DNA of 64,000 nucleotides from Chrysomallon squamiferum (Eukaryota; Mollusca; Gastropoda; Neomphalida; Peltospiridae): NCBI GenBank assembly GCA_012295275.1, contig CM022668.1, positions 8,550,818 to 8,614,817 of the forward strand, read 5' to 3'. Shown piece by piece: positions 49,593 to 62,731 of this stretch (position 1 is its first letter; each line of letters starts with the position of its first letter). The notes under the pieces were generated by a model. It saw only the letters and a program-made list of their open reading frames with translations, ran no database searches and was not told where the DNA came from. The position numbers and the translations under genes were made by a program.

Positions 49593-52500
49593 CTGCATTT
49601 AAACATCTCCTCTTTGTTAGGTTTGAGTTACATCAAATTATTTCTTTCTCTTGAGAATAATATTTTGAGATCTAAACAATATATGCTTCTTCTTCCTAAA
49701 ATTAATATTTTTCTGATAGGATGATTATGATGATGACAGTGATAGTTATGATAATTTTGATGATGAGACTAATGATATAATGATTATGAAGATTTATTTA
49801 AATTTGATTTCAATATCAAGATGAAGCTTGTGAAATACTGTTTTGTTGAAACAAAACAACAAATTTAGTTCTCTAAGTTCATTCTTTTGGCACATGTACT
49901 TTCAAATATATTAAACGTACAGTGAAAACTATCTTTAATCAAAGATTCAGATTAAATTCTGCATTATATCAAACTTACAGAAACAACAATAAAAAAATAA
50001 AAAATAAAGAAAAATTATTTGTTAGATTATGGAAGTTGCTTTTGTTTTATTTGTTGCAGTAAAATAGGTTAAAAATACTTCTTGTGCTTGCTAAGTTTTA
50101 TATATATATATATACACACATATATTGGAAAGTTGTTGGTTTTTAAATGTTTTATTACAGGTTTGAAAGAAATGTATTTTAATATGTTACTATCTTTTTG
50201 ATATTATTTTCCTGTTCTGTATTATTTTGGTTCATTTCTTTCCTCTTTTTGTTTTGTTTTTGTTTTATTTTAATTTTAATGTAGCTGTGTGTGTGTGTGT
50301 GTGTACACACACAAACATATATATCTTGTACATGACATACTTGCACGTTACAAACCTAGTTTTAAATGCACTGCAATTTGAGTTTGTGGTTAAAATTCAT
50401 TTTTAACTGTAATTGAAGTTAACAGATTTATTTATTTAAAATGTTAGTCTTTCATTCATATAATTTGATTGATGATTTTATAAGCGATGATAATGGATAG
50501 AGTTTAGAATGAATTTATGCACAATGGGGAAAACTATAATTACTACATGTGATTATTTAAACAGTCTTCATGTAAATGTTAGGTTTGGTTTGGTGTAAGC
50601 TTTTGTGATTTTTACATTGCCTAATACTTTCAGAAATGTTTTAAATTGATTATATATTTATTTGTTTGTTTGATTCTTTCCTTCTTTCTTTATTTAATTT
50701 TATTTTATTTGATATATTTATTCATTTATTTTTGTTTTCATGTTATTTTATTTTATGAGGTTACAACTAATTGGTATTAGTTTGATTATACTGAATTTCT
50801 TCACATTCATTAATTTCATGTAATTCAAACATTCTAGTATCTTTAAAATTAAATAAAATATATTTATGTATTTATTATTTCAACTGTTAATCAGTTTACT
50901 TATAATTATTTAGTTAATTATTTATCAGTTTCATGCTAAAATTTGGCAAAAATTTATATTACCAGTATTATTACTATTAATATTATAAATTTAAGAATTT
51001 CTGTTCAAACACAAGAAACTAAATAATTTTGTATTTTAATTTCTTACTTAAACTTGATTAACATTTCAAAACATTTTGTTTTTGTTTTGGTTGTGTGTTT
51101 CACTTACACAGAAAGAGAGACAAAGAGATATATATATATGTGTGTATATAGTAAAAATAAAATTAAAAAGTCTTTTAACAGTTTTTAACATTTACTTACA
51201 TTTTGTTTTTATTTATCTAGAAATACAACCAATATTTGATGACTGTTAAATATCTGTATTTTTATATAGTGTGTGTTACATATTATGTATTTATATGATC
51301 CAGAGACGTATATTTAGTTTATACTGGTGTGTTTTGTAAGGTAACTTGTTTGTATTTTAACTTTAATGATTTTATCAATTTGCATCTATTAAATTTTTAA
51401 CATCAATTGTTGTTTTCTTGTTTGTTCTTTTATTTACCTATCTGTCCAAAAGTCCATCCACCTTTCTTTCCATCTTTGTATCTGTCTGTCTATATATTTA
51501 TTATATTTTATTCTTTATTTGCTTTTTTATTCTTTTTTATGTTATGTTTTTAGTGGTAAAAGTATTTGCTCCATTTCAAAAATATTGACTCCCAGATATA
51601 TATTGCTGCTTAATAATAACATAATTGTGTGTGTATTTTCAATATCTTATGATTTATTATACACTTACTATCTGACCTAAGTAAATTTAACAATTGCTAA
51701 ATATATCAAATTTTTACCAATATACATGAAAGATCAATATTTTAAAATATTCTACTTTGTTACCTAAAGTCTATATTAAAAATTCACTTAGTCTATTTTT
51801 TTCTTTCCAACAGAATATACATGTTAAAATAAAATAATATAAAGGTGATGTTAAAAATACAGAAGTCTCCTGTTTATCCTTAACATAGATCAGTTGTTGT
51901 ATCTAATACTAGATATTTAATCCATTTAAACACAATAAATATGTTTTAGTAACTAACGTGTACACAATGATTAAAAAAAGAAGAAAATAAGATAAATAAA
52001 AATTATACATTGCTATTATTCCAGTTACAGTCAGATGGTGGTGATTTAGATTTATATATGTATTGTTTTGCAGTTAACATATTAAATTGATTAAACAATT
52101 CAGTTCTTGAACATATTGTTGGAGAAAAACAAAATGTATTGATTGTTGAACTTAAACTCAGTTCTCAAACCAAGCCAAGGGAATGTCTTCAGATGAGGAG
52201 GAGGGAAGGAGGATGCTCCTAACTCACTAATCAAAGAAATGTGTGGAAAATAAAGTTTTGTGAAAACAGTTCACACAGCTGTAGCAGTGAGCAGCATACA
52301 TGCCAGAATGTCATGTGCTACATTTTAAAGAGCAGACAAGTGCAGTGAGTATCAAGCAGATTGAACAGACAAAGAGTTACGTTTGTAGGTGATTCAAAAC
52401 ATTAATATTCCTCTCTTTTTCTCACCAAACTTCCACTTACCCCATCTGCTGTCCTCGGTAAAGTTAAAGTGCAGTTAAATTTTCATTTATTTTATTTATT

Positions 52501-53084
52501 TATTGTTTATAATTCTTGTATTTTTATTGCATATAACTATTATTAATTACGCAGTTTTAAATTAAACAGTTTCAAAATCGTTTGGTTTGCCCAAAATAAT
52601 AGCTTGTGCATTTATTTGGAGTCATTTTTATTCTTAGAATAATTCACTGAATATGTTTACAAAAGCAAATACTGTCGTCAACTTACCTAAAATAAATTTA
52701 ATATATAAAAATGTTAAATAAATGGAGAATCTAAATTAATGGAGAATCTAAAAAACAAGCTAAATCCAAATATATTTAAATCTTAATATATTGAAACAAT
52801 TCATATTATCTGAAATAAATTTAATACTAGCATATAAATTGTTAAATAAGTGACTTAATTAACTGAGTATTTAAAAACAGGAGAAATCTATAATTTAATA
52901 CTCAGTTGTCGTAACAAATTTTAATTTAAATACACATTTATATATAAGGGAAATCTGCTAGAATATTTGCCTTGAGCAACCAAATTTGAGTCATAAATAA
53001 TAAAAGTTTATTTTCTATTACGAAAATAATTTTCTAGTTAATATATTGTACTGGATTAATAGCATAAATATCAAATCAGTGCCA
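48250..53084. other. 3' flank of the nucleotidase gene and gene-free AT-rich region
   Basis: The first several hundred bases are probably 3' untranslated sequence; AATAAA occurs near 48770 and 48925. The rest is very AT-rich with short AT runs (48748, 49230, 49565, 50100) and no supported gene. A G+C-richer patch at 52150-52400 contains AATAAA but no long open frame. Confidence 0.5.
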
Positions 53085-53089
53085 AAAAA

Positions 53090-55318
53090 TCAAACAAAAC
53101 AACAGCAACCCATCAAACAAACAAAACAACAGCAACCCATCAAACAAACAAACAAAACAACAGCAACCCATCAAACAAACAAACAACAGCAACCCATCAA
53201 ACAAACAAACAACAGCAACCCATCAAACAAACAAAACAACAGCAACCCATCAAACAAACAAAACAACAGCAACCCATCAAACAAACAACAAATCAAACAA
53301 AAAAAACAAACAACAGCAACCCATCAAACAAACAAAACAAAACAAACAAACAAAACAACAGAAACCCATCAAACAAACAAACAAAACAACAGCAACCCAT
53401 CAAACAAACAAAATAACAGCAACCCATCAAACAACAAAAAAAACAACAGCAACCCATCAAACAAACAAAACAACAAGCAACCCATCAAACAAAAACAAAT
53501 CAAACAAACAAAACAACAGCAACCCATCAAACAAACAAAACAACAGCAACCCATCAAACAAACAAAACAGCAACCCATCAAACAAACAAAACAACAGCAA
53601 CCCATCAAACAAACAAACAAAACAACAGCAACCCATCAAACAAACAAAACAACAGCAACCCATCAAACAAACAAACAAAACAACAGCAGCCCATCAAACA
53701 AACAAACAAAACAACAGCAACCCATCAAACAAACAAAACAACAGCAACCCATCAAACAAACAACAGCAACCCATCAAACAAACAAAACAACAGCAACCCA
53801 TCAAACAAACAAAACAGCAACCCATCAAACAAACAAAACAACAGAAACCCATCAAACAAACAAACAAAACAACAGCAACCCATCAAACAAACAAAATAAC
53901 AGCAACCCATCAAACAAACAAAACAACAGCAACCCATCAAACAAACAAAACAACGGCAACCCATCAAACAAAAACAACAGCAACCAATCAAACAAACAAA
54001 ACAACAGCAACCCATCAAACAAACAAAACAACAGCAACCCATCAAACAAACAACAGCAACCCATCAAACAAACAAAACAACAGCAACCCATCAAACAAAC
54101 AAACAAAACAACAGCAACCCATCAAACAAACAAAACAACAGCAACCCATCAAACAAACAAACAAAACAACAGCAACCCATCAAACAAACAAACAAAACAA
54201 CAGCAACCCATCAAACAAACAAAACAACAGCAACCCATCAAACAAACAAAACAACAGCAACCCATCAAACAAACAAACAAAACAACAGCAACCCATCAAA
54301 CAAGCAAAACAACAGAAACCCATCAAACAAACAAACAAAAAACAACAGCAAATCAATCAAAAAAAACAACAGCAACCCATCAAACAAACAAAACAACAGC
54401 AACCCATCAAACAAACAAAACAAAGCAACCCATCAAACAAAAACAACAGCAACCCATCAAACAAACAAAACAACAGCAACCCATCAAACAAACAAACAAA
54501 ACAACAGCAACCCATCAAACAAACAAAACAACAGCAACCCATCAAACAAACAAAACAACAGCAACCCATCAAACAAACAAAACAACAGCAACCATCAAAC
54601 AAAACAGCAGCCCATCAAACAAAACAACAGCAACCCATCAAACAAACAGTGACAGCAACCCATCAAACAAACAAACAAAACAACAGAAACCCATCAAACA
54701 AACAAACAAAACAACAGCAACCATCAAACAAACAAAACAGCAACCCATCAAACAAAACAACAGCAACCCATTAAACCAACAAAACAACAGCAACCCATCA
54801 AACAAACAACAGCAACCCATCAAACAAAACAACAGCAACCTATCAAACAAACAAACAAAACAACAGCAACCCATCAAACAAACAAAACAACAGCAACCCA
54901 TCAAACAAACAAACAAAACAACAGGAACCCATCAAACAAACAAAACAACAGCAACCCATCAAACAAACAAAACAACAGCAACCCATCAAACAAACAACAG
55001 CAACCCATCAAACAAAACAACAGCAACCCATCAAACAAACAACAGCAACCCATCAAACAAACAAAACAACAGCAACCCATCAAACAAACAAAACAACAGC
55101 AACCATCAAACAAACAAAACAGCAACCCATCAAACAAAACAACAGCAACCCATTAAACAAACAGTGACAGCAACCCATCAAACAAACAAACAAAACAACA
55201 GCAACCCATCAAACAAACAAAACAACAGCAACCCATCAAACAAACAAAACAACAGCAACCATCAAACAAACAACAGCAACCCATCAAACAAACAACAGCA
55301 ACCCATCAAACAAACAGT
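53090..55318. repeat. 2.2-kb minisatellite of ~27-bp units
   Basis: About 80 units of the word CAACAGCAACCCATCAAACA plus AACAAAA. Most are 27 bp. Variants of 23 and 31 bp differ by one AAAC block, and a few have point changes such as GTGACAG near 54648, 55164 and 55316. No stop codon exists in any forward frame of the standard unit, so a frame of nearly 800 codons runs through it. That frame has no ATG at its start and no gene context, so I treat it as a repeat, not a protein. Confidence 0.95.
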
Positions 55319-56129
55319 GACAGCAGTAATAGCACCGAGACGCATCACCCCTCCCCACTTTTACGCGAATTCTAGAACTTGCTTTGTGCCAGATAAAATA
55401 AACCTTCAAATTTTAGTCAGCTAAACAGAAGCTCCATTAAATAGAAGCAGTACTGTATCTTAGTTTTAAAAGTTGAGTTTGTAGAATAAGATAAAACCGA
55501 TATAATTGTATAACATTATTAAATACTTCAATATAATTTATTTTTCTTTGATTATCATCATCATCATCATCATCATCATCTCATCATCATCATTATTATT
55601 ATTATCAAAAGAAATAATGCATATATATTTATTTATAATATTACTATGAGATGTACTTATAGCCGAATCAATATTTTAGAAGAAATCGGTAACATGTTGA
55701 AACAAAGCAGTTAAAACGTGACGACTCAAATCTGTTCAAGGTGAAACAGTTAAACAGCTGCCAGTACTGAAAACGTGATCTCTTGTTGGAATCAGTAAAC
55801 AAATATTGCAGAATTAGAACAATTCTCCAAGTGTGTGACTTTTTCGTGCGTTAATTAGTTTATTTTGTTCAAGGCAGGGCAAGACCCCCACACGGGTCAA
55901 AAACCGCCTCCCAAGTAACAGATATCACGTGATGAAGCGGGTCATTTCGTGTCATATTTTGATTGCTTTGTTGTTGTTGTTTTTTTCATTGTTATGCTGT
56001 TTGTTTCTTCTATAATATCTATCTATATCTATATCTATCTATCTATCTATCTATATCTATATATATATATGAAAATAAATAAATAAATAAAAGGAAAAAA
56101 AATAACATTTACAATTGCTTTTAAACATG

Positions 56130-56301
56130 AAACAATTATAAATAATAATTTATAAATAAGATATTAGAAAGAAAGATAATAAAATAAATACGCACTAAGT
56201 TCTTCGTGCTATATAATTTTTTGAAAAGTACGCAGCCGTTTTTTTCTGTAGTAATGACTTCAAAAAGTGTTATCTTGGAGCATTGACTGGATCGGGACAA
56301 A

Positions 56302-56302
<1 letters not shown>
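56130..56302 (-). repeat. SINE-like dispersed segment, copy A
   Basis: It shares the word AATAATTTATAAAT...ATATTAGAAAGAAA and, further on, TGACTTCAAAAA followed by a form of TGGAGCATTGACTGGATC with 57395-57640. A TG microsatellite follows the shared part. Confidence 0.5.
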
Positions 56303-56333
<31 letters not shown>

Positions 56334-56684
56334 TGCGTGTTTGTGTTTGTGTGTGTATATATATATATATAAACTATTTTCTAAAAGACTGTTCAGGTTG
56401 GTTATTGAAATGTGTGAACTCTTGGTGGAATGGAAACAACGCATGCTCTATATGTACATTTATTTATAATTAAAATCAGAGATCTTTCAATCAGTTGATC
56501 GATCAAACGATCGATTGGTCGGTCAGTCAGTCAGTCAGTCAGTTAATCAGTCAATAAATCAATTATTCGATGAATAAACAAACAAACATAACAAACAAAT
56601 AAATAAATAAACAAATACATAATTGAAGAAAAGTCATGAACACAACAGAGAAAATTCAGAATTTTGAATTTCATTATTTTCTAG

Positions 56685-56835
56685 TTCCGACTTGAAACTT
56701 TCAAGAAGAGAAATACACATACAAAAATGGTAAGACAGAATAACAATTTGTTTGTTTGTTTGTTTCAGTTCTGAATAAATTAAATCTGCAGTTTGAATGT
56801 GTTTGTTCAGTTCGTCGTTTTATTATGCTGATTAT
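56685..56835 (+). pseudogene. Remnant of a paralogous last exon of the small secreted-peptide gene
   Basis: The acceptor ttattttctag|TTCC and the following bases (CTTGAAACTTTCAAGAAGAGAAA) match the terminal exon at 59524 (CTTGAATCTTCAAGAACAGAAA). The shared word TTTGAATGTGTTTGTTCA also occurs at the equivalent distance downstream in both places. I see no matching exon 1 or 2 upstream, so this is a partial duplicate or an eroded gene copy. Confidence 0.5.
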
Positions 56836-56973
56836 CAGCTGAATGAATGTAAAAATTAAAGAAAACAACAAAAACAAAAAACTAAATATTAATCTTAAAG
56901 TCACGTCTTGTCGGCATTAAGACAACGCTTAAGATGTAAATGATATTTAGCTGTTGATAATTCGTTTGCTATT

Positions 56974-56977
<4 letters not shown>

Positions 56978-57058
<81 letters not shown>
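56978..57058. repeat. (GA)n microsatellite
   Basis: Pure GA run of about 80 bp. Confidence 0.9.
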
Positions 57059-57061
<3 letters not shown>

Positions 57062-57177
57062 TGACATATTCACAGAAGGATAAAGAGGTTGTAAAATATT
57101 ATATACATGCGTGCACACCTACATATAGATATTCATTCGTATTGAATTTATTATAATTATTATTATTAAAATTAAAA

Positions 57178-57231
<54 letters not shown>

Positions 57232-57394
57232 GTTATTATTATATGTTAATAGTAGTAGATAGTAGTGGTAAACTAAATGCAAAAACATAGGCCATGTCAC
57301 CGGAGACGCAGATAAAAACAATATAAACAGAAATAAATAAATGAAACGAAAAAAAAATTAACAGCAGCAAAAGCTACAACACACGAGTCAAATA

Positions 57395-57660
57395 TAAATA
57401 ATAATTTATAAATGAAATATTAGAAAGAAAAAAAGAAAATTAATGTATGTATTGGGACTGTGATTTTCGTATTGTAGATTCTTTTTTTTAATCTTTCGCC
57501 GCGATTTTTCTATTGTAATGATTTCCCTACGTGACTTCAAAAACTATTATCCTGGAGCACTGGCTGGATCAGAAAGTAGATCGAAGTTCGTTCTAATGTA
57601 GAGTCATTCTATGACTCATAAAAGATATGAGAGCTCTAACCACTAAGCTATGTTTAGTTA
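57395..57660 (-). repeat. SINE-like dispersed segment, copy B, with tRNA-like head
   Basis: On the minus strand it starts near 57655 with TAGCTTAGTGGTTAGAGC, which resembles the A box of tRNA-derived SINEs. A degraded B-box area follows, then the body word shared with copy A (GATCCAGCCAGTGCTCCAGG) and an A/T-rich tail. The B box is not intact, so this is an old copy. Confidence 0.45.
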
Positions 57661-57875
57661 TGTATATGAGTATTTTAACATTTTATTTATTTTGATATCT
57701 TAATTTAATCTCACACATGGTTTGTGTTTTAGATTCCAAATCAATACTTTACTATATAACTAGTTCACACCTGCTAAATTTTCAATGTCTGTATTTTGAC
57801 AATCTTGTTACTTTGCGAGAGAGAAGGATAGTATTAAATTCACAGAGTGCAACAGATTCACACACACACATATAT

Positions 57876-57907
<32 letters not shown>

Positions 57908-58107
57908 GTGTACATATATATATGTATATATATACATATGAAAAATAATAACAAAATAAAAGAGAAAACACTCTTTCCATCACGGTGAAATTAGGATGAT
58001 ATCAAGGTATGTTACAAATGGAGGGGAGATGTCACACAAATCGAAGCAGAATTCATTTTTATCTTTACTAAAATTTATTTAAAAGTCTGTGGGGCTCCTG
58101 AACACGC

Positions 58108-58198
58108 CACGTGTGTGCGTCACAGAATGATTTATAAGTCGCTGCTTTTTACCTACCACTCCATTCGACTAGAGCAACAAGAGAAAAGAAAAGTAAAT
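58108..58198 (+). promoter_or_regulatory. TATA-type promoter of the secreted-peptide gene
   Basis: An E-box CACGTG at 58108-58113 and TTTATAAG at 58131-58138 lie 60-90 bp before the ATG at 58199. That spacing suits a TATA box with a short 5' untranslated leader. Confidence 0.5.
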
Positions 58199-59394
58199 AT
58201 GAGGCTGTGTTTACTTCTCGTAGTTGTAGTTGTTGCATGCCTGGCGGTAGCAGAGTCGCATGTATCTTGGGAACATCATCATTTCTTTAACTGTGCAAAC
58301 AGGTGAAATGTTATAAATTATTATTTTTATTTGTTACATGTTTTAAAGTTTGCTGCTGTAACTTTTTTCCGTTTTATTAATTAATTAATTAATTTATTTA
58401 TAACACATTTTTCTTCTGTAACTCTATATTATTATTATTGTTCTCATCATCATCGTCATCTTGATTATTACTGTTACTAAAATCATTAATATTATTATTA
58501 TATATATATCGAGAGATTTGTTATCATTCTTAATTTGGTTATTATTATTAACTACGTTTTATTGTTACTGGTGTTGCTATAGCTATAATACTGTAATCCA
58601 TTATTTCAGAATTAAAACGATGCAAATCAGACTCGATCTTCTGAAAAAACGGTTAGATGATTGCGAAGCCAAAAGTATGTAACATTACTGCACTTTATTT
58701 GCAAAAATAAATAAATAAATAAATAAATAAAATAAAATAAAATAAAATAATTATAATTTCTAAATTCTGAATACAAATTGTTAAAGCAGTTAATTATTAT
58801 CGTGTCCTATAAATATGCACCTTAATTCTAAATAATTATTACATTCATAGTTCCCTTACTGATACAAAAATATAGAGTTATATACAGTCATACAAATACA
58901 CATTTATATGCACTTCACCAAATATAGCATATTTACACATAGATACATACATACATACATACATACTCATACTTAAACGTAGGCACATATGCTGACACTA
59001 ATATTTAAACACACATATTAATTACGGAGATAATATCTACTAGTTCAACACAAAGACATACACATTTTGACGTACAACATTCGTTTAACTACAAATAAAT
59101 AAAAAAAATTATATAAATAACTTATAAAAGCAAATTTATTATCTGAGATCACTACATTCTAATGTATGTTATTTTTTGTTTCTTTGCAGCTACTACGAAA
59201 CGTAAGTTTGTAACAATCATTTTGTTTGTCTAATAAATCGAGAATGTACTCTACACACAGACACACACTGACACACATAAAACATTCACTTACATAAACA
59301 TAATACACATAATATACAAACACTATAAAGACATTCATTAATACGAGATATGTATGTATATATATGTGTGTATGTATGCGTGTTTATATATATT

Positions 59395-59454
<60 letters not shown>

Positions 59455-59537
59455 AAGTAAAAAATATGAATACAGTACATGCTATTTTGAATCTCTTTTT
59501 AATTTTTTTTTTTTTTTTTTTAGTTCCTCCTCCTTGA
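58199..59537 (+). CDS. Small secreted peptide precursor, 64 aa, four exons, unknown function
   Basis: Exons 58199-58302, 58610-58674, 59190-59201 and 59524-59537 join in phase to 195 nt (64 aa plus stop). All borders are GT/AG. The first 18 residues form a signal peptide (MRLC, a run of Leu/Val, ending AVA before ES). The predicted mature part is about 46 aa. It has a histidine cluster (EHHHFF), two cysteines (C32, C53) that could form one disulfide, an amphipathic basic helix between them (IKTMQIRLDLLKKRLDD) and a TTTKLPPP tail. Exon 3 is a 12-nt microexon; skipping it would keep the frame. I do not recognise the family. A secreted helical peptide with a single disulfide could serve as a defence, venom-like or signalling peptide, and nothing here decides between these. 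Confidence 0.7.
59400..59451. repeat. (GA)n microsatellite in the last intron of the secreted-peptide gene
   Basis: Pure GA run of about 50 bp, followed by a T-run that serves as the pyrimidine tract of the final acceptor at 59523. Confidence 0.9.
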
Positions 59538-61230
59538 ATCTTCAAGAACAGAAAAATCTGAAAAGAAATAGAAATGTGAACGTTTTTGCCAGATCGAATA
59601 TAAATTATTTGTGCACTTTGAATGTGTTTGTTCATATTAATAGAGTGTTGCTGGAGTGTTGTCTGTGTATATCTGCTGAGTTACACAATGAAAGAGAGAT
59701 TTAGAGAGAGAGAAAAGGAAAGATGCATATACATCTATATGGTATTGCATATGATGTTTGTTTCATATATCATCATTTTCATCATAATCATAATAATCGA
59801 AAAAAAAAAAAAAAAAAACCCCAGAAAAAATCGAAAATCTCATTCTTACTGATTTTATTATCTAATGAAGAAACTACACGTTTTTTAAATATATTTATTT
59901 CTTTTTTTCTGTTTGCTGTTTCCGACGGTAAAATCCTTCAGATAAATAAAAATGATTTCGAAAATCTATTCCAGCATCAAACCGTTTCGTCAAACAAATT
60001 AGCATTAGTCTGATTAAATCTCCAGCAACATTATTCTGCAAGAAACATAGCTAATATTTTATTTAAATGAATGTTCACTTTTACAGATAAAAATCAGGAA
60101 ATTACGTATGCATATGAGTGTGGAACAAGTTATAATTAGGTTACATTAAAATTGTGAAACTAGGTGATTCGCGAAATCCTGAAACCTTCCTATAGCCATC
60201 TTTTGTAAACTCAGCGTAATGTGAACTAATAATTTTATAAAGAAGAAAGTGTACACACCATTACTAAATGATAATATATATAGAAATGACATAAATATTA
60301 CATTATATTCGTCTTCACTGAATAAACCTGTCATCAAGAAACACATTTAAATAATATTGATAATTTTGTAGAAATATTCTAAGAGGTTAAAGGTAAATAA
60401 ACGAAAATGTGCTGGTGCCATTTTATTAAAAAGACACTTTGCATTTTTCTGTTCTAAAAACAAAATGAGAGGGAGAAGGGAGAGTTTTAAGTTTACTGGG
60501 TCAGTTTTCAGATATAAAATTAGTTACCGTAGTTTGTAGTTATGCACCATCTGAACCCATGTAACCTGTTGATTTCTTCACTGTTTAGACGTCGTTGTTT
60601 TTGACCGGATAGCAGTGGCGTGCAGAGGTCTGTTGATGCCCGGGGACAGCTCCTTCATTGTGTGCCTCAGATACTCAAATATAAACTAGAACTGAGAAAT
60701 ATTATGAGAAATGAAGATATTTTGTATATGTAAACACAGATGAAACATAAAATAAACACTTTATTCGATTTAAATATAAATAAACCAAATTTATTAAGTT
60801 ATTTTCTCTGTTGAATGCACCCCCCCCCTCGCAACAGTTTGGATGCCCGGGGCCACCAGACTTGTCTGGACTAAATTCTGCTTCGACAAAATTTAAAAGC
60901 GGTGGGTTGCAGGATGCTAAATAAGACCATTTTAAAAGAGAACAGGAGTTTGTCGAAACTTTTTGTTACTAGTTGAAGCGAGACAGCTGCCAAATCTGAC
61001 AGAATTAAAAGTAGACAGGGGCGGATTATAGTGGGTTCCCAGATGTACCCTCCTTCGGCTAATCAAAAACAAAAAAATATGTGTTTGTGTGTGTATGTAT
61101 GCGTGTGTGTATGTGTGTGCGCGCGTGTGTGTATATGTATGTGTGTGTATGTGTGTGTATGTGTGTGTTTGTGTGTGTGTATGTATTTGTGTGTATGTAA
61201 ACTTTATTAAAATAGTTCACAATAAACACA

Positions 61231-61231
<1 letters not shown>

Positions 61232-61309
<78 letters not shown>
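61232..61309. repeat. (CT)n microsatellite
   Basis: Pure CT run of about 78 bp preceded by a TG/TATG tract at 61080-61198. Confidence 0.9.
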
Positions 61310-61311
<2 letters not shown>

Positions 61312-61818
61312 ATATGTTTTCTAAAGCATATAAGAAAAAAATATAAAGTGTATGAACAAAAATAAGTGACTTGGGCTAGGATTAGAGCGAAACGTGTACA
61401 TCATATTTTATTAATAAAATGCAAAAAATAAATTAACTGAAGAACCAAAGGAAGTTTTAAATGAAACAACTAAAATCATTTATGAATTTTGTTTGACAAA
61501 TCTGAACAGACTGGGTTCTTTTTATTTCTTCTTTTTTACCCCTTAACATTATTTGCTAAATCACATTACGAGGACTTTAGCAGAAGAGGACAGAGATGCA
61601 GATGTAGGGGAGATAACTACTGTTGTCGATGCTAATGTTTGTCAAAGTACACTACAGTATATATATATATATATATGACAATGTTAAACATTAAATCAGA
61701 GTAACATCCCGCTTTAAATCATTGTTTTTTTCGTCAATCCCGCGAGGGATTTTAGTCCACAGAATGAACTATTAAAGATAAATAAAAAAATAAAAATAAA
61801 TAATAATAATAATAATAA

Positions 61819-61865
<47 letters not shown>

Positions 61866-62017
61866 ATACGTTTGACAAGCTCGCTTTTTTGTTATTTAAA
61901 GCTGGTAACTAGAGATGACTGTGTCTGACACGCCCACATAGAATTAATTATAACAGCTGATCATAAAGGATCCTGAGGACAAAGCTTTATTTCAATATAT
62001 TATTTTTAATTCAGTCT

Positions 62018-62090
62018 TTCTTTCTTTCTTTCTTTCTTCTTCTTCTTCTTCTTCTTCTTCTTCTTCTTCTTCTTCTTCTTCTTCTTTTTC
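62018..62090. repeat. (TTTC)n-(TTC)n microsatellite
   Basis: TTTC units pass into about 18 TTC units. Confidence 0.9.
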
Positions 62091-62731
62091 GTTTTCTTCT
62101 TCACTTTATGACAGCTAGACCACACATATTGAAATTCGTCCGATTTTGGTTGAACTGAATTTCTTCTCTCTGTAACATGACATCGTTTATGCACAAATAA
62201 GCTTTGTACTGTCGCATATAAAAAAGTACTTTGCTAGCGATCGCTCAGATAACTCCCGCCCAGTCTGGTCGTTAGTTTCAGGCTCGTCTGTATCAAGTGT
62301 CGAGAATGTTAAAAAATACTAACTAACGCAGACAGACCAGTAACTCGGTGGATCGTTACACCGGAGGGGAATGTGTGAATTATTTACATCAGTTGAGTAA
62401 AAAACTTTCATTCACGAATTATATTTCAGCAAATATATGTATATTTGGTACATCAATGTATATTTGGTACATCTATGTATATTTCAGTACATCTATGTAT
62501 ATTTGGTACATCTATGTATATTTGGTACATCTATGTATGTAGATAGTACATGACAACTTTTCTTATTGAGTAGTTTCTATTATTTTCACCCTGATCAGTG
62601 AATAGTATGTGGAAATAATTTCGAAGCAAGATTTGGGAGCAGGTGAAACATAAATTAGAGTAACTTTCCTTAGCATTATCCTGTGATAATAAATGACCAC
62701 TCAAAATGTTTGTTTTGTGTTCCTCTGTCAG

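Larger units (their letters stand above)
55319..58107. other. Region between the minisatellite and the secreted-peptide gene
   Basis: It holds ATC/ATT runs near 55550-55605, TCTA runs near 56010-56070, a TG run at 56300-56355, CAGT/CAAT and AAAC runs at 56520-56640, a GA run at 56978-57058, an ATT run at 57178-57240 and CA/TG/TA tracts at 57860-57940. Two similar SINE-like segments and a paralogous terminal exon remnant are listed separately. Confidence 0.5.
59538..62731. other. 3' flank and repeat-rich region
   Basis: The first 150 bases are likely 3' untranslated sequence of the secreted-peptide gene. Further on are an A-run near 59800-59818, a word CAGTGGCGTGCAGAGG at 60613 and a GGATGCCCGGGGCC word near 60840 that look like eroded DNA-transposon ends, TG and CT tracts at 61080-61309, AAT/AAAT runs at 61800-61867, a TTTC/TTC tract at 62018-62090, and a short tandem repeat of TTTGGTACATCTATGTATA at 62440-62540. 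No gene is supported. Confidence 0.45.

Noticed and set aside
53046-55424. Open frame of about 790 codons with Q/N/T-rich repeats
   Set aside because: It has no ATG at the start, lies entirely in a minisatellite, and every forward frame of the unit is open, so its length is a consequence of composition.
57600-57660. tRNA-like sequence on the minus strand
   Set aside because: Only the A-box region is tRNA-like. The B box is degraded and no cloverleaf forms, so it is treated as a SINE head, not a tRNA gene.
60613-61040. Words CAGTGGCGTGCAGAGG and CAGGGGCGGATTATAG as transposon ends
   Set aside because: They resemble hAT-type termini, but I could not find matching opposite ends or target-site copies, so no element is called.
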